Shown one piece after another: positions 24,999 through 34,062 of a stretch of DNA of 64,000 nucleotides (position 1 is the first letter of the stretch; each line of letters opens with the position of its first letter). A program made the translations under genes and the position numbers. This stretch comes from an uncultured Flavobacteriales bacterium (GTDB taxonomy: Bacteria; Bacteroidota; Bacteroidia; Flavobacteriales_D; Crocinitomicaceae), in NCBI GenBank assembly GCA_937876195.1, contig CALEIK010000023.1:186001-250000 (forward strand), written 5' to 3'. The notes under the pieces are model-generated. The model was not told where the DNA came from. It worked only from the letters and a program-made list of their open reading frames with translations, and ran no database searches.

Positions 24999-27620
24999 AT
25001 GTCAATGACAGTATCCGAAATACGTAAAACATTCTTTGATTTTTTCGAGTCAAAGGGACATGAAATTGTTCCCAGTGCACCGATGGTGGTGAAAAATGAT
25101 CCTACACTGATGTTTATCAATGCAGGAATGAATCAATTCAAGGATTTTATATTGGGTAATGCGGTTCCAAAAAACCGACGTGTAGCCAATTCTCAAAAAT
25201 GTTTGCGCGTTTCTGGAAAACACAACGATTTGGAAGAAGTTGGTGTGGATACCTACCATCACACAATGTTCGAAATGCTCGGAAATTGGTCGTTCGGTGA
25301 TTATTTCAAGGAAGAAGCAATTGGTTGGGCCTGGGAACTGTTAACGGATGTTTATAAACTTCCTGTCGATCGATTGTACGTTACTGTTTTTGAAGGAGAT
25401 TCAACAGATGGAGTGCCTCAAGACGATGAAAGCATTGCAATCTGGAAAGAATACATTTCAGAGGATAGAATTCTCCTAGCGAACAAAAAGGACAATTTTT
25501 GGGAAATGGGTGACACTGGTCCATGTGGTCCGTGTACAGAAATTCATGTTGATCTTAGAAATGAAGATGAGCGTGCAAAAATTGATGGTAAATCATTGGT
25601 GAATGCAGATCATCCACAAGTGATAGAAATTTGGAACAATGTCTTTATGGAATTCAACAGAAAGGCAAATGGCTCGTTGGAGCCACTTCCTGAAAAACAT
25701 GTTGACACTGGAATGGGACTGGAGCGTTTAGCAATGGCGCTGCAAGGAAAACAATCCAATTACGATTCTGATTTGTTCCAAGCATTGATTCAGCACATGG
25801 AAAAAGTGTCGAATAAAAAATATGGTGCTTCTGAAAATACAGACATTGCCTTGCGTGTCATTGCCGATCACGTGCGTGCAATTTCCTTTTCAATTGCTGA
25901 TGGACAACTTCCTTCAAACACAGGAGCAGGATATGTCATCCGACGAATTTTGAGAAGAGCTGTACGTTATGGATATCAAACACTGGAATTAAAAGAATCG
26001 TTTTTAGCTGATTTATCTTCGGTACTAGCGAAGGAAATGGGTGCTGCTTTTCCAGAGTTAAACAATCAAAAATCGCTCATTCACAAAGTGATTACTGAAG
26101 AAGAAAATAGTTTTTTCAGAACCTTAGAACAGGGATTAAAGCGAATGGATGTGGTGATTAAAAACACCAAACAGTCGAACGAAAAAGCGATTGATGGTAC
26201 GATCGCATTTGAATTGTACGACACTTTTGGCTTCCCAATCGATTTGACGTCACTCATTGCCCGTGAAAACGATTTAGCAATTGATGAGGATGGTTTTGAA
26301 GCAGAGCTCACCAAGCAAAAAGATCGATCTAGGGCTGCTACTGCCATTGAAACAGATGATTGGGTAGTTCTACTGGATGATAAAGTGGAAGAATTTGTAG
26401 GATATGACCTATTATCGACAACTGTTCGAATTGTCAAATACCGAAAAGTCTCTCAAAAACAGAAGGAGTTTTATCAAGTGGTATTTAACTTAACGCCATT
26501 TTATCCTGAAGGTGGAGGACAAGTTGGAGATACTGGTTATTTAGAGTCTAACGGAGTAAAAACAACTGTGTTTGATACCAAGAAGGAGAATAATTTGATT
26601 GTTCACTTGATGAAAGAACTTCCGAGTGATATTCATGCGAGCTTTCAAGCAGTTGTTTCTGAATCAAAACGCATTGCAACAGCGAACAATCATACCGCTA
26701 CTCACCTACTTCATCATGCGCTTAGAAAAGTGCTGGGCGATCATGTTGAGCAAAAAGGTTCTTTAGTTAATTCAGACTATTTGCGTTTTGATTTCTCTCA
26801 TTTCTCGAAAGTCACTGACGAACAGTTGCAAGAAATTAGTGCGCTTGTTGCAGGTAACATTCGTGCAAACATTCCACTCGACGAAAAAAGAAATACTCCG
26901 ATTGAGCTCGCTAAAGAAATGGGCGCAATGGCTTTATTTGGTGAAAAATACGGCGATGCAGTCCGTGTTATTAAATTCGGCGACTCTATAGAGTTGTGTG
27001 GAGGAACTCACGTGAAAGGAACTGGTGAAATTGGATTGTTTATCATCACCACAGAAACTGCAGTTGCCGCTGGAATTCGTCGGATTGAAGCAATTACTTC
27101 TACAAAAGCAGAAGCTTATTACCAAGAAAAAGTGGCAACACTTGAAGCGGTGAATGAAGTGCTCAAGAATCCAAAGGACACGGTGAAAGCTGTGAACGAT
27201 TTAGTGACCCGCAATGCCCAATTGGTAAAAGAAATTGAACAACTCCAGAAAGAAAAGGCAAAAGGAGTTAAGCAAGAATTGAAAGCAGCGATTTCCAACC
27301 AGAACGGTATGAATATCTTGAATAGTATCATCGAATTGGATGGAAGTTCAATCAAAGACATTCTATTTCAATTGAAGGGTGAAACAGAAAACTTTGTCGG
27401 AATTATCGGAGGAAAAGAAGGCGATAAATGCACATTGAGCATTATCATTTCTGACAACCTAACAAAAGAGAAAGATTTAAACGCAGGAAATATTATCCGT
27501 GAAGTTTCACCATTGATTCAAGGTGGCGGAGGAGGACAACCGTTTTTTGCAACCGCAGGTGGTAAAAACGCTACAGGGCTGACAAAAGCAATTGAAGCGG
27601 TCTTGGAAAAACTAAATTAA
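24999..27620 (+). CDS. alaS: Alanyl-tRNA synthetase
   Basis: Class II synthetase that charges tRNA-Ala and clears mischarged Ser/Gly. The 873-residue protein has the catalytic domain (FFESKGHEIVPSAPMV, FINAGMNQFKDF, MFEMLGNWSFGDYF), the tRNA recognition region, the editing domain with HTATHLLHHAL and the later zinc-site CGGTHVKGTGEIG, and the C-Ala domain ending GGGGGQPFFATAGG. Length is complete. Two near starts (24999 and 25005) cannot be separated. The next gene begins at the very next base. Confidence 0.98.
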   Translation: MSMTVSEIRKTFFDFFESKGHEIVPSAPMVVKNDPTLMFINAGMNQFKDFILGNAVPKNRRVANSQKCLRVSGKHNDLEEVGVDTYHHTMFEMLGNWSFGDYFKEEAIGWAWELLTDVYKLPVDRLYVTVFEGDSTDGVPQDDESIAIWKEYISEDRILLANKKDNFWEMGDTGPCGPCTEIHVDLRNEDERAKIDGKSLVNADHPQVIEIWNNVFMEFNRKANGSLEPLPEKHVDTGMGLERLAMALQGKQSNYDSDLFQALIQHMEKVSNKKYGASENTDIALRVIADHVRAISFSIADGQLPSNTGAGYVIRRILRRAVRYGYQTLELKESFLADLSSVLAKEMGAAFPELNNQKSLIHKVITEEENSFFRTLEQGLKRMDVVIKNTKQSNEKAIDGTIAFELYDTFGFPIDLTSLIARENDLAIDEDGFEAELTKQKDRSRAATAIETDDWVVLLDDKVEEFVGYDLLSTTVRIVKYRKVSQKQKEFYQVVFNLTPFYPEGGGQVGDTGYLESNGVKTTVFDTKKENNLIVHLMKELPSDIHASFQAVVSESKRIATANNHTATHLLHHALRKVLGDHVEQKGSLVNSDYLRFDFSHFSKVTDEQLQEISALVAGNIRANIPLDEKRNTPIELAKEMGAMALFGEKYGDAVRVIKFGDSIELCGGTHVKGTGEIGLFIITTETAVAAGIRRIEAITSTKAEAYYQEKVATLEAVNEVLKNPKDTVKAVNDLVTRNAQLVKEIEQLQKEKAKGVKQELKAAISNQNGMNILNSIIELDGSSIKDILFQLKGETENFVGIIGGKEGDKCTLSIIISDNLTKEKDLNAGNIIREVSPLIQGGGGGQPFFATAGGKNATGLTKAIEAVLEKLN

Positions 27621-28895
27621 TTGGAAGCGAAGAAAAACGTATTGCTAATCACCTACTATTGGCCACCGAGCGGTGGAGCAGGTGTTCATAGATGGTTGCG
27701 TTTTTCTAAGTACTTCAAGGAGAACAATTGTAATCTAACTGTTTACTGTCCCGAAGATGCTGCTTGGCCCGTTATAGACCACGAATTAGCAAAAGAGGTT
27801 CCCAATGATGTTCGCGTAATTCGAAGGAGAATATTTGAGCCGCATAAATATTTATCAGGAAAGAATAAGACTGGAGTTGGTTTCACAGAAAGTAAGAAGC
27901 AATCCTTTGTTAAAAAGATAATAGTCTGGATTCGAGGAAACATGTTCATTCCCGACTCTCGTGTATTTTGGATCAATCCAAGTATTCGATTTCTCACCAA
28001 CTACTTGAATGAGCACCCTGAAATCGATACGATTATCTCAACTGGTCCTCCGCACAGCATGCATTTAATCGCACTAGGCGTTAAGAAAAAACTAGACGTT
28101 AAATGGATTGCTGATTTTCGAGACCCCTGGACCCAAATTGATTTTTACGCTGATTTACTTCCTGGCAAATCCGCTGATCTCAAACACAAAAAACTGGAAG
28201 CAGAATGCCTTAAAATAGCTGATGAAGTGGTCACCGTAAGCAATGCTTGTGCAAATGGGCTGAGTGAAATTTCACACAGAACGATTCATGTGATCACGAA
28301 TGGGTATGATTTTCCTGAATTCGATGAGAATTCAATTAAGTTGGACCAAAAATTCACAATCTCCCATTTGGGATCAATGCCATTTACCAGAAATCCCTTG
28401 GTGCTATGGAAAGCACTCAAAATAGTGTTGGATAAGTCCCCTGCGATCAAAAAAGACCTTTCCGTTCAGCTCATAGGCAGTGTCGATTACAAAGTCTTTG
28501 AAAGTGCTAAGGAATTCGGTATTGAAAACTTCATTCATATTGGTGAACCAGTAAGCCACAAAGAGAGTATCGAAATACAGCGTAAGTCTCAACTTTTATT
28601 GTTGGTCGCTAACAACTCTGGAAATGTAAACGGAATTCTAACAGGGAAATTTTTTGAGTATCTAGGTGCAAAACGGCCCATACTTGCAATTGGCGGTCAA
28701 GACAGTGACTTAGATCATGCTTTTGAAGAAACCCAATGCGGACAATTTGTCGCGTTCGATGATGTGGAGAAAATGGTACAATCCATCGAAGAACTATATG
28801 CGTGCTACCAGAAAAATATGCTCGTCCATACATCGAGAAATCTTGAGCAATTTCAATCAAAAGAATTAGCAAAGAGAATGATTGAACTGATTTGA
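27621..28895 (+). CDS. Glycosyltransferase, GT4-like, TTG start
   Basis: A 424-residue glycosyltransferase-B fold protein. The N-terminal Rossmann half starts LLITYYWPPSGGAGVHRWL, typical of GT4 enzymes that take sugar nucleotides; the C-terminal half has ISHLGSMPFTRNP and the acceptor region GNVNGILTGKFFEYLGAKRP, where the family glutamate sits. It may act on surface polysaccharide or lipid carriers in the cytoplasm. The only sensible start is TTG at 27621, directly after the alaS stop; the next in-frame methionine would remove the first strand. Translational coupling to alaS is likely. Confidence 0.82.
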   Translation: MEAKKNVLLITYYWPPSGGAGVHRWLRFSKYFKENNCNLTVYCPEDAAWPVIDHELAKEVPNDVRVIRRRIFEPHKYLSGKNKTGVGFTESKKQSFVKKIIVWIRGNMFIPDSRVFWINPSIRFLTNYLNEHPEIDTIISTGPPHSMHLIALGVKKKLDVKWIADFRDPWTQIDFYADLLPGKSADLKHKKLEAECLKIADEVVTVSNACANGLSEISHRTIHVITNGYDFPEFDENSIKLDQKFTISHLGSMPFTRNPLVLWKALKIVLDKSPAIKKDLSVQLIGSVDYKVFESAKEFGIENFIHIGEPVSHKESIEIQRKSQLLLLVANNSGNVNGILTGKFFEYLGAKRPILAIGGQDSDLDHAFEETQCGQFVAFDDVEKMVQSIEELYACYQKNMLVHTSRNLEQFQSKELAKRMIELI

Positions 28896-29091
28896 ATCGT
28901 TCCAATTTCTTGATTACTGTACTGCGAAACACACACCTTCTAAACGTCTAAAACCAAGCCTAATCACCAGTGTAAAAGATATTAAACGATTGTTATGATT
29001 TAGTTAAAAATCAAGATTGTTGAAAATTATTACTACCTTGTGCCCCAATTGATTGAACCATTCTTATGCAGGGATGTATTTCTTCCCAACT

Positions 29092-29099
29092 TAGGTTTG
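29092..29099 (+). promoter_or_regulatory. Candidate -7 promoter element
   Basis: TAGGTTTG matches TAnnTTTG and lies 42 bases before the ATG at 29141. Confidence 0.35.
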
Positions 29100-29140
29100 T
29101 AGAAATTAATTTTGAAACATTTAAATGCACTAATTGATTT

Positions 29141-29641
29141 ATGAAATTTAGAATGATGTCCTTGCTTTCGATCATCCTAGTTCTCTCTGTAAAGAGTCTG
29201 GAGATCTCTGCGAAAGATTATTATGAGCTACGGGTAATGGTAAATGCCATTCCACCTGATCCTTATGCTCCGCATCTTCTACCTTACGCGCTTGAAAATA
29301 AATTAGATAGTATTGTATTTAGAATCTCTCAGGCACCTGTAGTGAGTGACATGTATGGCATGGCAAATGACTCCGTTACTCAAGAACCGAATGCGTTCAA
29401 ATTGCTCCAAACCACGGCAACTGAACAAGAATTGAATGAATTAATGCTACATGACTCTCCTGTTGTTAAGGTATATGCGTACCGAGCAATTCTCTTCAAT
29501 GAAATGAACATGAACTGTGAATATGAACTCTCACTCTTGGAGGACACTACTTGTGTGGGTTATTTGACAAAGAATCAAATCATCAATTCAACTGTAAAAG
29601 ACCTTGTTCAGAACGACCTTTTAAGGTTCGGTAACTTCTAA
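29141..29641 (+). CDS. Hypothetical secreted protein
   Basis: A 166-residue protein with a signal peptide (MKFRMMSLLSIILVLSVKSL, cut near EISAKD). The mature part has a proline-rich start (AIPPDPYAPHLLPYAL) and a helical C-terminal half (HDSPVVKVYAYRAILFNEMN) that faintly resembles a HEAT-like helix pair, but no family is recognised. It converges on the CAP-domain pseudogene, overlapping it by four bases at the stop codons. A -7 element lies upstream, so it is probably transcribed alone. Confidence 0.65.
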   Translation: MKFRMMSLLSIILVLSVKSLEISAKDYYELRVMVNAIPPDPYAPHLLPYALENKLDSIVFRISQAPVVSDMYGMANDSVTQEPNAFKLLQTTATEQELNELMLHDSPVVKVYAYRAILFNEMNMNCEYELSLLEDTTCVGYLTKNQIINSTVKDLVQNDLLRFGNF

Positions 29642-30554
29642 AGGGCAGTGCAAAGCACCCAATAATAATTGAACGGCGCATCTGGACTGTAATACAATCC
29701 AATCCCAACCAGTCTACTTTCAGAGTTAAACATGTTTTCGTTGTGACCTTTACTTGTATACCATTGCTGATAAGTCGCTTGCGCACTTGAATTACCCGCG
29801 GCTATATTCTCAGCATTGACAAGTGTCTCATCATAAAACTTTTCAATTCGTTCAAAACTACCCCCTACCCGCACCAATTTGTTGTTCTTTCTGTCATAGG
29901 TTGAATGATTAAAGTAATTCTGCGTCGCCAAATCAGCGGTTTCATTCCTCGTTTTGAACGTTCGTTATTGATGTATTTCAATAATTCCAATTCATTTTCA
30001 TGATTCGCAGATTGTACGCGTTCTAGTCCCGTTGGCATTCCATTAAATCCACTGCCATCCTTTAATCCTAACTCTTCAGCTATATAAGCGGGACCTACTT
30101 CATTGTCAGCTCCTGTAATCTCGACATTCTCCAACTCAGAAAAGACAATGATTAAATTCGCACTCAAACTTTGTTGATCCTCCCTTGATAGATTGTCAGA
30201 AAGCGCAATTATTCTTTGCTCCATTTCGCCTTTAAGTTCATCCCAGTCTACCTTATCAGAAGTGTTTTCTACGTCAAATCGTTCGAATTTTTTGGCGTAA
30301 TTGATTGACTTTTTCAGTAGCGAGTATTCAACACGATGGTTATGAGCGGTTTTCGATTTATCAAAATAAACCTTAGAAGCAAAATAGTAGGAAGCTGAAT
30401 TTTTCGGGAAATACTTGATGAAACGCTGTGCCGTGACCAAGCATTTATTTTGATCTTTGGCGTATAGCTTTGATAGCCGATTAAAAAGAATGTCGCTTGA
30501 AAATACAGTTGTAGGTGCAAAAAGAACAAGAAAAAGGATGATTTTGGAGTTCAT
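29638..30554 (-). pseudogene. CAP/SCP-domain secreted protein, disrupted by an internal deletion and frameshift
   Basis: Two minus-strand frames together make one gene. The first (from 30554) has a signal peptide (MNSKIILFLVLFAPTTVFSS), a helical region, and the start of a CAP domain: ELELLKYINNERSKRGMKPLIW. After this the reading frame becomes nonsense (RRRITLI) and stops at 29865. The CAP domain continues in another frame as DLATQNYFNHSTYDRKN to its normal end (GHNENMFN, GIGLYYSPDAPFNYYWVLCTAL). At the junction, about 29930-29950, the roughly 15-residue segment usually carrying the cavity histidine (AxxHAxDM) is missing. The gene is therefore probably inactive, unless the break is a sequencing or assembly error. 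Confidence 0.8.
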
Positions 30555-30607
30555 AACAAAGAGAATTAGAGAGACTTATACGTCTATAATGTCTAAAAAC
30601 GAATTTG

Positions 30608-32734
30608 TTACACTCGGATTCCCATGACGCAGACATCGTCAATTTGCTCTAACTCTCCTTTCCAAGAAAAGAAGAGTTCTTCTAAATGTGTTCGTTGGTC
30701 TTCCATTGGAAATTCAACTATTTCTGTCAGTACGCGTTTGAATGAAGCGTACTTGAATTTTTTTCCTTCTTCCCCGCCAAATTGATCCGCGTAACCATCT
30801 GAAAACAGATAAATGACATCCCCTTTCTGTACATCAACTTCATGCTGCGTAAAGTCATTCTTGTGTGCATAATTCCCAATGGGCTGTTTATCTCCTTTAA
30901 ATTCCATTAGCTCTGGAACTTCGTTGCCATTTGGTCGAATGATGTAAAGCGCATTGTTCGCTCCTGAAAATGTCAATTTACTTGCATTCAAATCTATTGC
31001 TATCAATGAAATATCCATCCCGTCCGAAACATTTTCGTCACTTCGTTCAAACTTCTTAATTACCAATTCACGAGTTTTGTCTAAAATATCCTTGGGTTCG
31101 TACTTCTTAAATTCATTCACGGCACGACTCAACGCATCACTGCAAACTACGCTCATCATAGCACCTGGAACGCCATGCCCCGTACAATCTGCAACAGCAG
31201 TATAAATAATTCCTTTAGATACTTCCAACCAATAAAAATCACCACTTACAACGTCTTTCGGAAGAAAAATTAAAAAACTATCAGGTAAATGTCCGTTAAA
31301 CTGCTCTTTGGTAGGAAGAATTGCCCGTTGCAACCGCTCGGCATAGTTGATGGAATCAGAAATAGATCGATTTTTTTCATCTACAATTGCCTTTTGCTCT
31401 TGAATTAATTCATTCTTTTCAGAAAGGATTAAATTCATGCGCTTTCTTCTTCTACTGGTCGTAATGAATGCGGTTAGGGCGCCAATCAAAATGATAAATC
31501 CAATTACACTTAAATAGACAATGTTTTGAATTTCAGCTATTTCCTTGTGGTAATTTGCGCGTTCCTCCGCAAAACTATTCTCAATTTGAACACTGTCGTT
31601 AAAGTTCTTCGTCAACAATTGACGTTTAATGTCTCCTGCAATCAGGTCCTGCAGCCGTTTTTTCTCATCGGATACCGCCTTTAATTCTACAAAGTTTTCC
31701 AGCGAAAAATAAGCTTTGTCGTAATCTCCCTCTTTTGACGCGTATTTGGCATAGAGCTGAAAGTATTTCTCCTTTAAAGGTTCCAAATCTTCATTACTTT
31801 CTATGATTTCATAGGCTGTTGCAAAAAGTCGACTTAGGCTGTCTTTCGACAATAAATCAAATTGACTACCACAAATATCCAGTAATATCTTTGCTTCATT
31901 CGCTTTATCACCTAAACTCCTTCTGATCTCAAGCGACTCCCTAAGCATTTCAGCCGATTCATCTCTTGACAATCCAGAATTCTCCAGGATGGCATAACCG
32001 TGAAGGGTGGTACAATAATTCTCTTGGTACTTATCTGGACCTGCAATACTCAACGCCTTTTTGAAATAATACACTGCACTATCCGCGTTTCCCAAATCCT
32101 TGTACAGCATCGCCAACATATTGTACGAAATCGATTCACCATGCTTATTGCCAGATTTTATCTCATAGGGTAAACTCTTGTATTCATATTCCAATGCCTT
32201 TTCGAACATTCCTATTGAACTGTAGATCGTTCCAATGTTATGGAGCGCATAGGTCTGTCCCTGCAATGCGAAATGCACGTCTTTGTTCGCTGTCTTTTTC
32301 TTTAATATTTTCTCGTTTTGACTTAGCGACAACAATTGAAAATCGAGCGCTCTCTGATAATCCTTCATGTCGAAATAGGAGTTCCCAAGATTTCCGTAGG
32401 CGTCAGCGATACCCTGCTCATCTTTTGCTTTCCTTAGGTAGGTAAGCGATTTATAAAACAATTCAGTCGCCTTTGAAAATTGAGATTGATCCTGGTAATA
32501 CCAGCCCATATATTGGTAAGCTCTACCTAATAGTTTTGGGTCCGAGGTCTTCTTTGAAAAATACATTGCCGAATCAACGTACTTTTTTGCAAGCGCAATA
32601 TCTTGGTATTCGTACTCTACAAATAATTCAAAATAGTGATATGCCAGTTGTTCGTTGCTTTTCTGCGCATAGATTGAACCTCCTCCGCACAATGAGAGTA
32701 GTAAAATGACGATATGTAGTATACGGATACTCAC
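30608..32734 (-). CDS. TPR-repeat membrane protein with SpoIIE/PP2C phosphatase domain
   Basis: A 708-residue sensor-like protein. A signal peptide (ending near GGGSIYAQ) precedes a periplasmic array of tetratricopeptide repeats (about 60-370, e.g. GRAYQYMGWYYQDQSQFSKA, ADAYGNLGNSYFDMKDYQRA). One transmembrane helix follows (IVYLSVIGFIILIGALTAFI, about 403-422), then a short coiled coil. The cytoplasmic SpoIIE-type serine phosphatase domain has DVVSGDFYW, VADCTGHGVPGAMMS and LFSDGYADQFGG, which contain the metal-binding aspartates. Such proteins usually dephosphorylate an anti-anti-sigma factor, but none is in the window. The start is GTG at 32734, almost directly under a -7 element. Confidence 0.88.
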   Translation of the reverse strand: MSIRILHIVILLLSLCGGGSIYAQKSNEQLAYHYFELFVEYEYQDIALAKKYVDSAMYFSKKTSDPKLLGRAYQYMGWYYQDQSQFSKATELFYKSLTYLRKAKDEQGIADAYGNLGNSYFDMKDYQRALDFQLLSLSQNEKILKKKTANKDVHFALQGQTYALHNIGTIYSSIGMFEKALEYEYKSLPYEIKSGNKHGESISYNMLAMLYKDLGNADSAVYYFKKALSIAGPDKYQENYCTTLHGYAILENSGLSRDESAEMLRESLEIRRSLGDKANEAKILLDICGSQFDLLSKDSLSRLFATAYEIIESNEDLEPLKEKYFQLYAKYASKEGDYDKAYFSLENFVELKAVSDEKKRLQDLIAGDIKRQLLTKNFNDSVQIENSFAEERANYHKEIAEIQNIVYLSVIGFIILIGALTAFITTSRRRKRMNLILSEKNELIQEQKAIVDEKNRSISDSINYAERLQRAILPTKEQFNGHLPDSFLIFLPKDVVSGDFYWLEVSKGIIYTAVADCTGHGVPGAMMSVVCSDALSRAVNEFKKYEPKDILDKTRELVIKKFERSDENVSDGMDISLIAIDLNASKLTFSGANNALYIIRPNGNEVPELMEFKGDKQPIGNYAHKNDFTQHEVDVQKGDVIYLFSDGYADQFGGEEGKKFKYASFKRVLTEIVEFPMEDQRTHLEELFFSWKGELEQIDDVCVMGIRV

Positions 32735-32738
32735 GTAG

Positions 32739-32746
32739 CAAAAATA
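32739..32746 (-). promoter_or_regulatory. Candidate -7 promoter element, possibly giving a leaderless mRNA
   Basis: On the minus strand this reads TATTTTTG (TAnnTTTG). Only four bases separate it from the GTG at 32734, so transcription would begin at or very near the start codon. Confidence 0.3.
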
Positions 32747-32772
32747 GCAGAATAATTAAGACGTTGGTCGAA

Positions 32773-33930
32773 TCAGAGGTCTGATATACGTTTCTTTCTA
32801 AACAGACTTAACAAGGTAAAACTGAGCAGAAACACTGTGAAAAAGGATAGCACAGCTAATAAAAGTGCACCTACCACATACTGATAGGCATTGGCTTTCA
32901 TATCTTCTATCTCGGTAGAAACCAGCGCCGCATGATCAATTTCACCACCAACGATAAACTGTCCCATTATTAAACTCGCATATAGGATGAATGGAATCAT
33001 TGGGGGGATCGAAATATTGGCTGCCGCAATAAAGAGTACTTTATTCATTCGAAACAATACGGCGAGTGGAATTCCAACTAATAATTGAAAGCCCCAAATA
33101 GGAACGATTCCCATAAAACAACCAAAACCAAGGGATAGAGCCTTACTTAAATTGGATTCTTTTGGCTTAATTGCTTCCATCTTGATCGTGTGGAAAGTAT
33201 CGTAGGAAAATAAACGTTTTGGATAATAATACAGAAGTGCACCGATGACTAATATTGAATTCAATACTGAAATCCGAAAGAAATCCCTACCTGGCCTGAA
33301 GTGTGAAACACGCTCATCCATATCGTACAGCACACGGATTCCAACAGGATAGAACTTCACCCCTTTCCATGCCAGACGAACAATCACCTCGATTTCAAAC
33401 TCAAATTTTCGGGTGAAAAAGGTCATTTTTTTTATTTGCCCCAAAGGGTACAAACGAAAACCTGTTTGTGTGTCAGGAAGAGTAATTCCGGTTTCCAACT
33501 TGAACCAGAAATTTGAAAACTTGTTGCCAAAAGAACTTTTTCCTGGGACTCCCTCCTGCTGCATATTTCTAGAGCCCATCATAACTGCTCCGGGGTGTTC
33601 CTTCGATTTTTTAACAATGATTGGAATGTCTTCTGGGAAGTGTTGCCCATCAGAATCAATTGAAATAACATTATCAAAGCCTAATTCAATGGCCTTTTTG
33701 AATCCTCTCCGTAGAGAGAACCCTTTCCCCATGTTTCTTTCATTCGTCAATAATACAATGCGGTCTCCAAATGATTCCAATATAGAAACCGTAGAATTCG
33801 TACTTCCATCATTGACAACGATAACAGTTGCATTGGGTACCACAAGAAGTATACGGTTCAATACATCTTCAACCGTTTTTTCGTTGTTGTACGTGGGCAC
33901 TACAATACATCCGTTTATTTCAGAAAGCAT
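32773..33930 (-). CDS. Family 2 glycosyltransferase fused to a DUF2062 membrane domain
   Basis: A GT-A fold transferase of the dolichol-phosphate-mannose-synthase type at the N-terminus (CIVVPTYNNEKTVEDVL, VIVVNDGSTNST, then the metal-binding SIDSDGQHFPED). The C-terminal DUF2062 domain with several membrane helices occupies about residues 255-385 (LSLGFGCFMGIVPIWGFQLLVG). It probably transfers sugar to a lipid carrier or envelope glycan at the inner membrane. ATG codons exist at 33945 and 33930; the second leaves the usual short lead before the first strand. The same two-domain layout occurs in other Bacteroidota. Confidence 0.85.
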   Translation of the reverse strand: MLSEINGCIVVPTYNNEKTVEDVLNRILLVVPNATVIVVNDGSTNSTVSILESFGDRIVLLTNERNMGKGFSLRRGFKKAIELGFDNVISIDSDGQHFPEDIPIIVKKSKEHPGAVMMGSRNMQQEGVPGKSSFGNKFSNFWFKLETGITLPDTQTGFRLYPLGQIKKMTFFTRKFEFEIEVIVRLAWKGVKFYPVGIRVLYDMDERVSHFRPGRDFFRISVLNSILVIGALLYYYPKRLFSYDTFHTIKMEAIKPKESNLSKALSLGFGCFMGIVPIWGFQLLVGIPLAVLFRMNKVLFIAAANISIPPMIPFILYASLIMGQFIVGGEIDHAALVSTEIEDMKANAYQYVVGALLLAVLSFFTVFLLSFTLLSLFRKKRISDL

Positions 33931-33960
33931 AGAACAATGTCTCATTTGGACTGCAAAATT

Positions 33961-33974
33961 AGTAGAATTCTACT
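33961..33974. promoter_or_regulatory. Perfect 14-base palindrome in divergent intergenic region
   Basis: AGTAGAATTCTACT is its own reverse complement. It lies between the divergent GT2-DUF2062 gene and the gene at 34063, about 47 bases upstream of a sigma-54-like site, a plausible protein-binding position. Confidence 0.35.
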
Positions 33975-34020
33975 GATTTATCCCGAAATATTCATGCTGA
34001 GAAACTGTAATTACAACTTT

Positions 34021-34036
34021 TTGGCAAAATCATTGT
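34021..34036 (+). promoter_or_regulatory. Sigma-54-like promoter
   Basis: TTGGCAAAATCATTGT gives GG-N10-GT and differs from the dnaK site by only two of 16 bases. The implied start is about 15 bases before the ATG at 34063. It abuts a TAnnTTTG element. Confidence 0.35.
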
Positions 34037-34043
34037 AAGTTTG
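34036..34043 (+). promoter_or_regulatory. Candidate -7 promoter element
   Basis: TAAGTTTG matches TAnnTTTG and lies 19 bases before the ATG at 34063; the nearest TTG is only 12 bases upstream, too close for a standard -33. Confidence 0.3.
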
Positions 34044-34062
34044 TAGTAAAGTTAACAGCTAT

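Noticed and set aside
33413..33976. 187-codon plus-strand frame over the GT2-DUF2062 gene
   Set aside because: Antisense to a recognised glycosyltransferase and without recognisable domains.
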